A stretch of DNA of 16,175 bases from VBAS01 sp964581455 (GTDB lineage Bacteria > Bacteroidota > Bacteroidia > Chitinophagales > Chitinophagaceae), in the NCBI GenBank assembly GCA_964581455.1, contig CAZOOT010000080.1, positions 1-16,175 on the forward strand, in the 5' to 3' direction. The first letter of the stretch is position 1; every line of letters begins with the position of its first letter. This document shows, piece by piece, positions 1-6,969 of the stretch. Both the position numbers and the translations under genes were made by a program. A model generated the notes under the pieces. It was not told the DNA's origin. It was given only the letters and a program-made list of their open reading frames with translations, and searched no databases.

Positions 1-254
1 ATCTTCCACTTCACCAGAGCGAATGGATCTTTATTTTCCTGGCTGCAGCTGTCATCACGGTTATCCCAATTTCGCTGGGTGGCGGATTAGGTACCAGGGA
101 ATTGGTTTTTGTGGAAGGTGCCAGATATTTCGGTCTTGATATCCATATTGCCCCTATCATCAGCATTCTTTTTTACCTGTCCAATGCTTTATCATCTGTT
201 TGGGGTGTTTATTTTATTTATCATGATCCTTTATTGGAAGAAAGAAATCCATAA
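1..254 (+). CDS. C-terminal end of a flippase-like (LPG synthase transmembrane domain) membrane protein, partial
   Basis: The reading frame enters from outside the window (first full codon at position 3) and ends at TAA 252-254, leaving 83 residues. It shows two hydrophobic segments, one near the left edge and one about 25 residues before the end. Between them lies the motif IPISLGGGLGTRE followed by a hydrophobic stretch. The Pro...Gly-Gly-x-Gly-x-Arg-Glu signature is typical of the last part of the lysylphosphatidylglycerol-synthase transmembrane family (UPF0104/YbhN-like), integral inner-membrane proteins linked to lipid modification or flipping. The N-terminal part is outside the window, so substrate and full length cannot be judged. 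The next gene on the same strand, a lipid-linked-sugar glycosyltransferase, starts 57 bases on, so the two may share a transcript and an envelope-glycan role; that is inference. Confidence 0.75.
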   Translation, partial: LPLHQSEWIFIFLAAAVITVIPISLGGGLGTRELVFVEGARYFGLDIHIAPIISILFYLSNALSSVWGVYFIYHDPLLEERNP

Positions 255-311
255 AAAAGCCATATTGGGGACTTCCCGCCGGTAATTAACTTTGATCAGT
301 AATAAAATTCT

Positions 312-1871
312 GTGCAAGAAAATCAACAAAAATATTTCTGGATACTTTTAGGATTATCCGCATTGTTGTTAATACCGGGATTGGGAAAAACGCCACTTTG
401 GATCTATGATGAAGTAAGGAATGCACAATGTGCCCGTGAAATGTTTGAACGTGGCGACTGGATCATTCCCACATTCAATGGAGGATTAAGAGCTTTAAAA
501 CCACCCCTTCATTATTATTTCATGTTTGGGGGTTTTGAAATTTTTGGTGTTACAGAATGGGGTGCCCGGTTTTTTTCTGCAGTTTTTGGGATCTTCACCG
601 TACTGCTTACTTACTTTTTTGTAAAAAAATATTCCACGGAAAAACATGCACTTATTTCCTGTTTTACATTATTAGCTTCTTCGCATTTTCTTTTCGAATT
701 CCGGATGTCAGTGCCCGACCCCTACCTGATATTTTTCAATGTGGCTTCTATATTTACAGCCTATGCTTATTTCAAAGAAAATAAATCTTATTGGTTATGG
801 ATCTGTGCTATTGCGATGGGGCTGGGAACACTTGCCAAAGGACCCGTTGCTATAGCATTACCGGGAGCTTCTGTTTTATTATGGCTAATCTGGGAAAAAA
901 GAATAAAGGAAATTTTTTCATGGAAAATAATCCTTGCTGCAATTCTCATGCTGGCTTTAGCAGTTCCCTGGTATTGGCTGGTGCACAATGCTACTAAAGG
1001 TGAATGGACCAAAGGATTTTTTCTTCAACACAATATTGGCCGGTTCTCTGAGGCCATGGAAGGGCATGGTGGAGTTTTTATCATTGTCCTCATTGTTGTT
1101 TTACTGGGTATGCTCCCGGCATCAGTATTCATTGGAGAGATCTTTAAAAATTTTAAAACCAGGTTTAAAGATTCTTTCTTAAGACTTGCATTCGCAGTTG
1201 TTTTAATTTTTATTGTTTTTTACAGTATCAGCGGCACCAAATTACCCAACTATGCAATGCCCTGCTATCCTTTTGCAGCAATCTTACTTGGTCATTATAT
1301 TAATAAGCTATGGATGGGTGAATCTAAAGCCAGGCTTTACCCATTTATAATTTTACTTATAATAAATACAGCTTTACCAATTGGGGGCTATTTTGGAATA
1401 AAGAACGAAGTGAATACTACCGGGCTTGAAAATTTAGCTGCTTACCTTTTAATACTGACATTAGCTTCTCTTGCAGCAATCTACTTTATAATAAAGAACA
1501 AAATTCGCAATGCCATACTCTCAGCATTTATATTATATATCATTTTTAATTTGGTATTTCTGAATTATCTCTACCCCGTTATTTACAAGAATAACCCCCT
1601 GACAAAAACAATTGAGGATGTAAGGAAATTTGATAAAGTTGTCGCTTATAAAATTTTTCATCCTTCCTATACTTTCTACCTGCCTGAAAGAGTCCGTGTT
1701 TTTAATGAACTTGATTCTCTTAAAATTTATTTAAAGGATAATAATGCGGCTGTAATCAGCCGGAAAAATTTTGAAGATGATCTTAAAAACATTCAATTAA
1801 TAGAAATGCATAAGGTTCATGATTTGTTTGAAGGGAGTACGACAGTGATATATGTGAATGGTGAGTGGTGA
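312..1871 (+). CDS. ArnT/PMT-type (GT39/GT83-like) membrane glycosyltransferase
   Basis: 519-residue polytopic inner-membrane protein. Its N-terminus carries the signature of dolichyl/undecaprenyl-phosphate-sugar glycosyltransferases: Asp33-Glu34 in the first periplasmic loop (YDEVRNA), REM at 42-44, GDWIIP at 49-54, KPPLHYY at 63-69 and an Arg at 85 starting the next helix. In ArnT and protein mannosyltransferases the Asp-Glu pair lies at the active site, and the sugar comes from a polyprenyl-phosphate carrier. About a dozen hydrophobic segments follow to residue ~425, then a soluble tail of ~90 residues, presumably periplasmic. Length is near that of ArnT (~550). The acceptor (lipid A, protein or glycan) cannot be told. 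GTG 312 is the only reasonable start: an in-frame TAA lies at 303-305 and the first in-frame ATG is at residue 44, inside the conserved region. The last codons fall within a heptad repeat array. Confidence 0.85.
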   Translation: MQENQQKYFWILLGLSALLLIPGLGKTPLWIYDEVRNAQCAREMFERGDWIIPTFNGGLRALKPPLHYYFMFGGFEIFGVTEWGARFFSAVFGIFTVLLTYFFVKKYSTEKHALISCFTLLASSHFLFEFRMSVPDPYLIFFNVASIFTAYAYFKENKSYWLWICAIAMGLGTLAKGPVAIALPGASVLLWLIWEKRIKEIFSWKIILAAILMLALAVPWYWLVHNATKGEWTKGFFLQHNIGRFSEAMEGHGGVFIIVLIVVLLGMLPASVFIGEIFKNFKTRFKDSFLRLAFAVVLIFIVFYSISGTKLPNYAMPCYPFAAILLGHYINKLWMGESKARLYPFIILLIINTALPIGGYFGIKNEVNTTGLENLAAYLLILTLASLAAIYFIIKNKIRNAILSAFILYIIFNLVFLNYLYPVIYKNNPLTKTIEDVRKFDKVVAYKIFHPSYTFYLPERVRVFNELDSLKIYLKDNNAAVISRKNFEDDLKNIQLIEMHKVHDLFEGSTTVIYVNGEW

Positions 1872-1943
1872 ATAGTCAATGGCCCATTAATAAATATTAA
1901 ACCAATTACTGTGCAAATTCACAATTGCCAATTCACCATTCAC
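1854..1943. repeat. Head-to-head heptad repeat arrays over two convergent stop codons
   Basis: Positions 1854-1881 on the + strand are four tandem 7-base units close to GTGAATG. Positions 1916-1943 read on the - strand are again four units of the same kind (GTGAATG, GTGAATT and variants). The 34 bases between them are AT-rich. The outermost 11 bases of each side (1854-1864 and 1933-1943) are perfectly complementary, and the full 28-base arms match at about 21 positions, so a hairpin is possible. The stop codons of the glycosyltransferase (1869-1871) and of the PspC gene (1940-1942) both lie inside the arrays. A role as a two-way terminator or transcript-end structure would fit the convergent layout, but there is no clear T-run, so function is unknown. 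Confidence 0.65.
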
Positions 1944-2161
1944 AAATAATACCAGGGATTTCTTTTAGCAGCCCAGATATATTTGCGCATATTTCTCCAG
2001 AAAGCAAGTACCAGGTAAATAATGATGGGAGAACCCATTGTGAGTAAAGAAGTATAAATAAAAAACTGGCGGATCTTACCGGTTGAAATTCCTAAGCGGC
2101 TTCCAATAGCGGTACAAACTCCAAAAGCATTCCATTCAACAAAGTTTTTGAAATTGCTCAT
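1940..2161 (-). CDS. PspC-domain small membrane protein
   Basis: 73 residues, nearly all a single PspC domain (residues ~8-62). The pattern FGVCTAIGSRLGIS is followed by an Arg (R31) and then a hydrophobic segment ending in IIIYLVLAFW, the usual order 'GVc.giaeylgi...vR...' plus membrane helix. In Escherichia coli PspC is an inner-membrane sensor of the phage-shock response. In Bacteroidota short stand-alone versions are common and their job is mostly unstudied. A basic C-terminal tail (residues 56-70) should stay in the cytoplasm. It reads away from the aconitase gene, from which it is separated by a 220-base divergent region, and it converges on the glycosyltransferase. ATG at 2161 gives the domain its full N-terminus. 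No pspA or pspB neighbour is seen. Confidence 0.8.
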   Translation of the reverse strand: MSNFKNFVEWNAFGVCTAIGSRLGISTGKIRQFFIYTSLLTMGSPIIIYLVLAFWRNMRKYIWAAKRNPWYYL

Positions 2162-2165
2162 GGCT

Positions 2166-2197
2166 CTAAATTATAAAAAATTGATCAATTCATACAA
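2166..2197 (-). promoter_or_regulatory. Candidate promoter of the PspC gene (weak)
   Basis: On the - strand TAATTTAG (2166-2173) differs at one position from the Bacteroidota -7 element TAnnTTTG, and a TTG (2195-2197) lies 21 bases upstream, near the -33 spacing. The element ends only 4 bases before the ATG at 2161, so if it is used the transcript would start at or next to the start codon (leaderless). This is motif matching by eye in an AT-rich region. Confidence 0.25.
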
Positions 2198-2237
2198 CTC
2201 ATCGCATTTAAGACTGCTGATTTTCGTATTTTCGCAA

Positions 2238-2375
2238 CACTTTTTAATGTGATGATTTGAAAATGTGCTGATTTGCCAATGTGCTGTTTAGAAAATAAAT
2301 GTTTCAGACACTTTCAACCAGTCAGTCAGTACATTACCTCATTGTCACATTTTCAAATTTACAAATCTTCAAATC
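2238..2375. repeat. 16-base tandem repeats in two inverted arrays upstream of aconitase
   Basis: Two adjacent 16-base units, GATTTGAAAATGTGCT (2254-2269) and the same with two changes (2270-2285), are flanked by more degenerate copies on both sides (about 2238-2253 and 2286-2301). Two further copies in the opposite orientation stand at 2344-2359 (13 of 16 matching) and 2360-2375 (12 of 16). The 32-base arms 2254-2285 and 2344-2375 are complementary at about 23 positions around a 58-base centre, with a perfect 13-base core (2255-2267 with 2346-2358). The second array ends 6 bases before the aconitase ATG, so it lies in the likely leader or promoter. Whether it regulates or is a mobile or slippage-born repeat is unknown. 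Confidence 0.7.
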
Positions 2376-2381
2376 AATACC

Positions 2382-4649
2382 ATGATCTTCGACCTCGACC
2401 TAATTAAAAAAGTATACGCTGAATTCCCTGCTAAAGTATCCGCTGCACGTAAACTGGTTAGCAAACCGCTGACGATGACAGAAAAAATATTGTATTCACA
2501 TTTATCCGGTCCTCTTCCAGCAGCTCCGCACACAAGAGGAAAAGATTATGTGGATTTTGCTCCCGATCGGGTTGCCATGCAGGATGCAACAGCGCAAATG
2601 GCACTTTTACAATTTATGACTGCAGGCAGAAGTACAGTAGCGGTGCCTTCTACAGTTCATTGTGATCATTTGATCCAGGCAAAGATTGGTGCTAAAAAAG
2701 ATCTGCAATTAGCGATAGAAACAAATCGTGAAGTATATGATTTTCTTTCTTCCATTTCTGATAAATATGGAATAGGTTTCTGGAAACCCGGTGCCGGTAT
2801 CATTCACCAGGTTGTTTTGGAAAATTATGCATTCCCTGGTGGTATGATGATCGGAACAGATTCTCATACACCTAATGCAGGTGGATTGGGAATGATTGCA
2901 ATTGGTGTGGGTGGTGCAGATGCTGTAGATGTAATGGCCGGACTTCCCTGGGAATTGAAAATGCCAAAAGTCATTGGTGTTAAGTTAACGGGTAAATTGA
3001 GTGGATGGACCTCTGCAAAAGATGTGATCCTTTGGGTAGCAGGGCAACTAACAGTAAAAGGAGGCACGGGTGCCATCATTGAATACTTTGGAGACGGAGC
3101 AGATAGTTTAAGTGCAACAGGTAAAGGAACTATATGCAATATGGGTGCTGAGATCGGCGCCACTTGTTCATTGTTTGCCTATGATGATAAAATGAGTGCT
3201 TACCTGAAAGCCACCGAACGTGAAGAAGTAGCCAAACTGGCCGATAAGATCCGTGAACACCTGCGTCCTGATGCAGAAGTATATGCTGATCCAAAAAAAT
3301 ATTATGACCAGGTATTGAAGCTTGATCTCAATACACTCGAACCATATCTCAATGGTCCGTTTACTCCTGATCTGGCAACTCCTATTTCTAAATTAAAAGA
3401 TGCCGTTAAGGAAAACGGCTGGCCCGATAAAATTGAAGTAGCCCTGATCGGCAGCTGCACCAATTCATCTTATGAAGATATCAGCCGGAGTGCTTCCATT
3501 GTACAAGATGCAGTAAGTAAAGGGTTAAAAACGATTTCTGAATTTACCATCACTCCTGGAAGTGAACAGGTAAGATTTACTATTGAAAGAGATGGCTTCA
3601 TCAAAGAATTTGAAGATGCCGGTGGATTGGTACTTGCCAATGCTTGTGGTCCCTGTATCGGTCAGTGGGCAAGACATATAGATGACCCCAACCGTAAGAA
3701 CACAATCGTAACATCGTATAACCGGAATTTTGCAAAACGTAATGACGGACTTTCCAGCACCCATGCATTTGTTGGATCGCCGGAACTTGTAACAGCACTG
3801 GCCATGGCAGGTTCACTTTCTTTCAATCCATTAAAAGATAAATTGAAAAATGATAAAGGCGAAGAAGTGATGCTGAAAGAGCCAACCGGTTTTGAATTAC
3901 CACCGAAAGGATTTGCAGTAGAAGATGCCGGCTACCAGGCACCAGCTGCTGATGGCAGTGGCATCAATGTAAAAGTAGCACCGGATTCAAAACGTCTGCA
4001 ATTGCTTGAACCTTTTGCAGCCTGGGAAGGAACAGATCTGAAAGGATTAAAACTTTTAATAAAAGCAAAAGGTAAATGCACTACTGATCATATCAGCATG
4101 GCGGGACCCTGGTTAAAATTCCGCGGACACCTGGATAATATCAGCAACAACATGCTGATCGGTGCTATTAATTATTATAATGAAAAAACTGATAATGTAA
4201 AAAACCAGCTGACCGGAGAATATGGAGCTGTGCCAGCAACAGCAAGAGCATATAAAGCTGCAAATATTGGCAGCGTTGTGGTTGGTGATGAAAATTATGG
4301 AGAAGGAAGTTCCAGAGAACATGCAGCTATGGAGCCAAGACACCTGGGAGTTCGTGCCATCATCGTAAGAAGTTTTGCCCGAATACATGAAACCAATTTG
4401 AAAAAACAGGGTATGCTGGCACTCACTTTTGCCAACAAAGAAGATTACGATAAGGTACAGGAAGATGACAGCATTGACATAAACGGCCTTACAACATTTG
4501 CTCCCGGTAAACCACTAACTGTTGTGCTCAACCATGCAGATGGCAGTAGCGATGAGATTGTTGTAAACCATACATACAATGAACCGCAAATCGAATGGTT
4601 TAAAGCCGGTGGTGCATTGAATGTAATAAGAAGAGAGTTTGCAAAATAA
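2382..4649 (+). CDS. acn: Aconitate hydratase, mitochondrial-type
   Basis: 755-residue cytoplasmic TCA-cycle enzyme that interconverts citrate and isocitrate through cis-aconitate, using a [4Fe-4S] cluster. The three cluster ligands are present: C359 in GSCTNSS, then C422 and C425 in ACGPCIGQW. They sit one residue beyond the positions of pig mitochondrial aconitase (358, 421, 424). The C-terminal swivel domain (about 540-755) holds GEGSSREHA with Ser644 and Arg645, matching the catalytic Ser642/Ser643-Arg644 region of the pig enzyme. The N-terminus (ARKLVSKPLTMTEKILYSHL) and length also fit the mitochondrial-like class rather than the ~890-residue AcnA or the AcnB type. It stands alone on its strand. 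The upstream region carries inverted 16-base repeats, and a strong hairpin ends the unit. ATG 2382 directly precedes the conserved start. Confidence 0.96.
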   Translation: MIFDLDLIKKVYAEFPAKVSAARKLVSKPLTMTEKILYSHLSGPLPAAPHTRGKDYVDFAPDRVAMQDATAQMALLQFMTAGRSTVAVPSTVHCDHLIQAKIGAKKDLQLAIETNREVYDFLSSISDKYGIGFWKPGAGIIHQVVLENYAFPGGMMIGTDSHTPNAGGLGMIAIGVGGADAVDVMAGLPWELKMPKVIGVKLTGKLSGWTSAKDVILWVAGQLTVKGGTGAIIEYFGDGADSLSATGKGTICNMGAEIGATCSLFAYDDKMSAYLKATEREEVAKLADKIREHLRPDAEVYADPKKYYDQVLKLDLNTLEPYLNGPFTPDLATPISKLKDAVKENGWPDKIEVALIGSCTNSSYEDISRSASIVQDAVSKGLKTISEFTITPGSEQVRFTIERDGFIKEFEDAGGLVLANACGPCIGQWARHIDDPNRKNTIVTSYNRNFAKRNDGLSSTHAFVGSPELVTALAMAGSLSFNPLKDKLKNDKGEEVMLKEPTGFELPPKGFAVEDAGYQAPAADGSGINVKVAPDSKRLQLLEPFAAWEGTDLKGLKLLIKAKGKCTTDHISMAGPWLKFRGHLDNISNNMLIGAINYYNEKTDNVKNQLTGEYGAVPATARAYKAANIGSVVVGDENYGEGSSREHAAMEPRHLGVRAIIVRSFARIHETNLKKQGMLALTFANKEDYDKVQEDDSIDINGLTTFAPGKPLTVVLNHADGSSDEIVVNHTYNEPQIEWFKAGGALNVIRREFAK

Positions 4650-4663
4650 TATATACAAGTAAC

Positions 4664-4705
4664 GATAAAGAAAAATCCTGTCTTTCGACGGGATTTTTCT
4701 TTATC
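4664..4705. terminator. Bidirectional terminator between acn and htpG
   Basis: Arms 4664-4682 and 4687-4705 form a 19-bp stem with one G-T pair and a four-base loop (TTTC). The outer part of the stem is A-rich on the left and T-rich on the right (TTTTTCTTT), so on either strand the 3' arm supplies a U-rich tract. It sits between the convergent stop codons of acn (4649) and htpG (4730) and can serve both. Confidence 0.9.
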
Positions 4706-4729
4706 AATCTTTTCAAATATTTTATTCCT

Positions 4730-6616
4730 TTATAACACCCCAACACTTCTTTCTACGAATGCTGTAAGATCCGCACCTTTCAACATTCCCTTTGTCAGCA
4801 TAGCAAGATCAAAAGATTGTTTGGCTAAAACAGTTTGCTGAGTTTCATCGGCTGACAGTATTTTACTGATCAATGGATGATTGGCATTCACTGAAACTTT
4901 ATAAGAGTCGGGCATCGATCCATAAAAATTCATTGCGCCACCTCCAATCTTACTCATGTCTTTCATCCGACGCATCCATTCTTCTTCAGTAAGTGTAACC
5001 GGCATCGCATCGGCTGGCAAACTCTCTACATCCACTTTCATAGCCGCATTGTTAATGGCTTTATCGAAAATTGTTTTCAACAATTTGGTTTGTTCTTCAG
5101 TTAACTCATGTTTGGAAGCATCTTCTTTTTCTATCAGTTTATCCAGCACATCAGCATCCACTCTTTTCATGGATGTTTTTTCCAGCTTCATTTCAAGATG
5201 CTGAATAAAATGACTGTCGATCGGTGAATTCATCAGCAACACATCATAATTCTTTTTTTGTGCAGCCTGTACATAGCTGTGCTGCTGTTCTGCATCTGCT
5301 GTATAGAGATAAACCAATCTCCCGTTCTTGTCGGTTTGAAAATCTTTCACCTTGATTTCATATTCTGCAAGGGTATAATGTTCCTTATTGGTATTTGTCA
5401 GCAATAAAAAATCTTTTGCTTTTTCATAAAATTTCTCATCACTCAATGATCCGTATTTTACAAAAATGCCGATGTCATTCCATTTCTCTTCATAATTCTT
5501 ACGGTCTTTCTTAAACAACTCATGTAATTTCTCGGCCACTTTGCGGCTGATATAGTTGTTGATCTTTTTTACATTGCTGTCTGATTGTAAAAAAGAACGG
5601 CTTACATTCAGGGGAATATCCGGCGAATCAATAACACCATGCAATAACAATAAAAATTCCGGCACTATATCTTTTACTTCGTCTGTTATAAAAACCTGGC
5701 GGCTGAAAAGTTTGATCTTGTTTTTCGTGATCTCAAAATCATTTTTCAGTTTGGGAAAATAAAGTACACCTGTAAGATTGAATGGATAATCCACATTCAG
5801 ATGAATCCAGAACAGTGGTTCTTCGCTGAAAGGATATAATTCTCTGTAAAAATCAAGGTAATCTTCATCAGTCAGGTTGGCCGGAGTTTTAGTCCAGATG
5901 GGGTTTGTATTGTTGATTATATTTTCAACTTCTATGCTTTTATATTTAGGTTTACCGTCTTTGTCTTCGCCATCGGGCACGGATTCTGTTTTTGTACCAA
6001 ACTGAACAGGTACAGGCAAAAATTTTGCATATTTATCTAAAATCGATTGCAGTCGATTTTTATCCAGAAATTCACTTGAGTCTTCATTTATATAAATGAT
6101 AACAGAAGTACCCCGCTCCTTCCTGCTTCCGGTAGTTATTTCAAATGAAGTACTGCCATCGCAGGTCCATTTCGCTGGTTCAGCATCTTCCAGGTAACTC
6201 AGGGTTTCTATCTCTACTTTATCTGCCACCATAAAGGCGGAATAGAATCCAAGTCCGAAGCGACCGATGATCTCGTTGGCATCTTTGGCTTCCTTGAATT
6301 TCTCCATGAACTCAGTAGCACCGGAAAAAGCAACCTGGTTAATATATTTTTTTATTTCTTCAGCAGTCATGCCGATACCATTGTCAGAAATAGTTATGGT
6401 TTTAGCTTCCGGATCGAATGAAACCTGAATTTTCAATTCTCCCAATTCACCATTATAATGTCCAAGGCTTGCCAGTCTTTTAATTTTCTGGGTAGCATCT
6501 ACTGCATTACTTACCTGTTCCCTGAGAAATATCTCATGGTCAGAGTATAAAAACTTTTTAATAATCGGGAAAATGTTCTCAGTGTTAATGGAAATGGTGC
6601 CTTTTTCGTCTATCAT
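4730..6616 (-). CDS. htpG: Molecular chaperone HtpG (Hsp90)
   Basis: 628-residue cytosolic ATP-dependent chaperone. The N-terminal GHKL ATPase domain (about 1-215) shows the conserved elements in order: LYSDHEIFLREQVSNAVDA with Glu33 and Asn37, the SDNGIGM nucleotide loop with Asp78 and Gly82, and the lid GRFGLGFYS at 118-126. The middle domain carries NVSRSFLQ with Arg340, equivalent to the arginine that contacts the ATP phosphate in other Hsp90 proteins. The C-terminal dimerisation part (about 500-628) has no MEEVD tail, as expected for bacteria. ATG at 6616 gives a complete N-terminus. It is third in a same-strand run after the helicase and the VF530 protein, 93 bases downstream of the latter, with a possible weak hairpin between, so it could have its own promoter. 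I saw no CIRCE-type heat-shock operator upstream. Confidence 0.95.
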   Translation of the reverse strand: MIDEKGTISINTENIFPIIKKFLYSDHEIFLREQVSNAVDATQKIKRLASLGHYNGELGELKIQVSFDPEAKTITISDNGIGMTAEEIKKYINQVAFSGATEFMEKFKEAKDANEIIGRFGLGFYSAFMVADKVEIETLSYLEDAEPAKWTCDGSTSFEITTGSRKERGTSVIIYINEDSSEFLDKNRLQSILDKYAKFLPVPVQFGTKTESVPDGEDKDGKPKYKSIEVENIINNTNPIWTKTPANLTDEDYLDFYRELYPFSEEPLFWIHLNVDYPFNLTGVLYFPKLKNDFEITKNKIKLFSRQVFITDEVKDIVPEFLLLLHGVIDSPDIPLNVSRSFLQSDSNVKKINNYISRKVAEKLHELFKKDRKNYEEKWNDIGIFVKYGSLSDEKFYEKAKDFLLLTNTNKEHYTLAEYEIKVKDFQTDKNGRLVYLYTADAEQQHSYVQAAQKKNYDVLLMNSPIDSHFIQHLEMKLEKTSMKRVDADVLDKLIEKEDASKHELTEEQTKLLKTIFDKAINNAAMKVDVESLPADAMPVTLTEEEWMRRMKDMSKIGGGAMNFYGSMPDSYKVSVNANHPLISKILSADETQQTVLAKQSFDLAMLTKGMLKGADLTAFVERSVGVL

Positions 6617-6694
6617 AATTTATTTATTTTAATAATATTCTGCGGACAGATATCAAGCATTGTTCCAAAGGGTTAATAGTTGACAGATTGACAC

Positions 6695-6714
6695 GGTGGA
6701 CTTGAAAAGTCACC
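6695..6714 (-). terminator. Possible weak hairpin after the VF530 gene
   Basis: GGTGGACTT (6695-6703) and AAGTCACC (6707-6714) pair over 8 bp with one bulged G and a 3-base loop, overlapping the stop codon of the VF530 gene (6710-6712). No T-run follows on the - strand, so it may be an attenuating or processing structure between this gene and htpG rather than a full terminator, or may be chance. Confidence 0.3.
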
Positions 6715-6964
6715 TATTGCTGTCCCCGTTCTTTGTTTCAGCCTGTCTTTTTTTGCGAAGCATATAGATATAGAGGCTTTCAACTTTTTTCCTTGCCCAA
6801 TCGGTTTTTCTTAAAAATGTCAGGCTGGACTTTATACTGGGGTTACTCTTAAAGCAATTGATATTTATTTTCACTGCCAGCTCTTCCCATCCAAAATATG
6901 CTACCAATTCAGTTACGATGGATTCTAGTGTTTTGCCGTGGAGGGGATCTTTTGATTGAAACAT
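6710..6964 (-). CDS. VF530 family (DUF2132) small protein
   Basis: 84 residues. The sequence follows the VF530/DUF2132 pattern closely: DPLHGKTLE near the start, a LVAYFGWEEL segment, then INCFKSNPSIKSSLTFLRKTDWARKKVE, in which the run PSIKSSLTFLRKT-WAR-KVE is the family hallmark, and a final YIYMLRKK. The family is named after a Vibrio fischeri protein studied structurally and suggested to bind nucleic acid; its cellular role is not settled. The basic C-terminus (RKKRQAETK) fits such binding. The start codon lies 5 bases after the stop of the DEAD-box helicase on the same strand, which implies co-transcription and probably coupled translation, and links it to RNA handling by association. The leader between the genes is A-rich, with no Shine-Dalgarno sequence. 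Confidence 0.85.
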   Translation of the reverse strand: MFQSKDPLHGKTLESIVTELVAYFGWEELAVKININCFKSNPSIKSSLTFLRKTDWARKKVESLYIYMLRKKRQAETKNGDSNR

Positions 6965-6969
6965 GGGAT

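Noticed and set aside
2254..2285. CRISPR-like or phage-related array
   Set aside because: Units are 16 bases, directly adjacent with no spacers, and there are no cas genes.
2864..3163. Open frame of 99 codons on the - strand inside acn
   Set aside because: Lies fully within a gene with complete conserved motifs on the other strand; its composition (many Pro, Ala, Ile) is what the antisense of this coding sequence gives.
6617..6709. CIRCE-type or other heat-shock operator upstream of htpG
   Set aside because: No TTAGCACTC-like inverted repeat is present; the only symmetry is the weak hairpin at 6695-6714.
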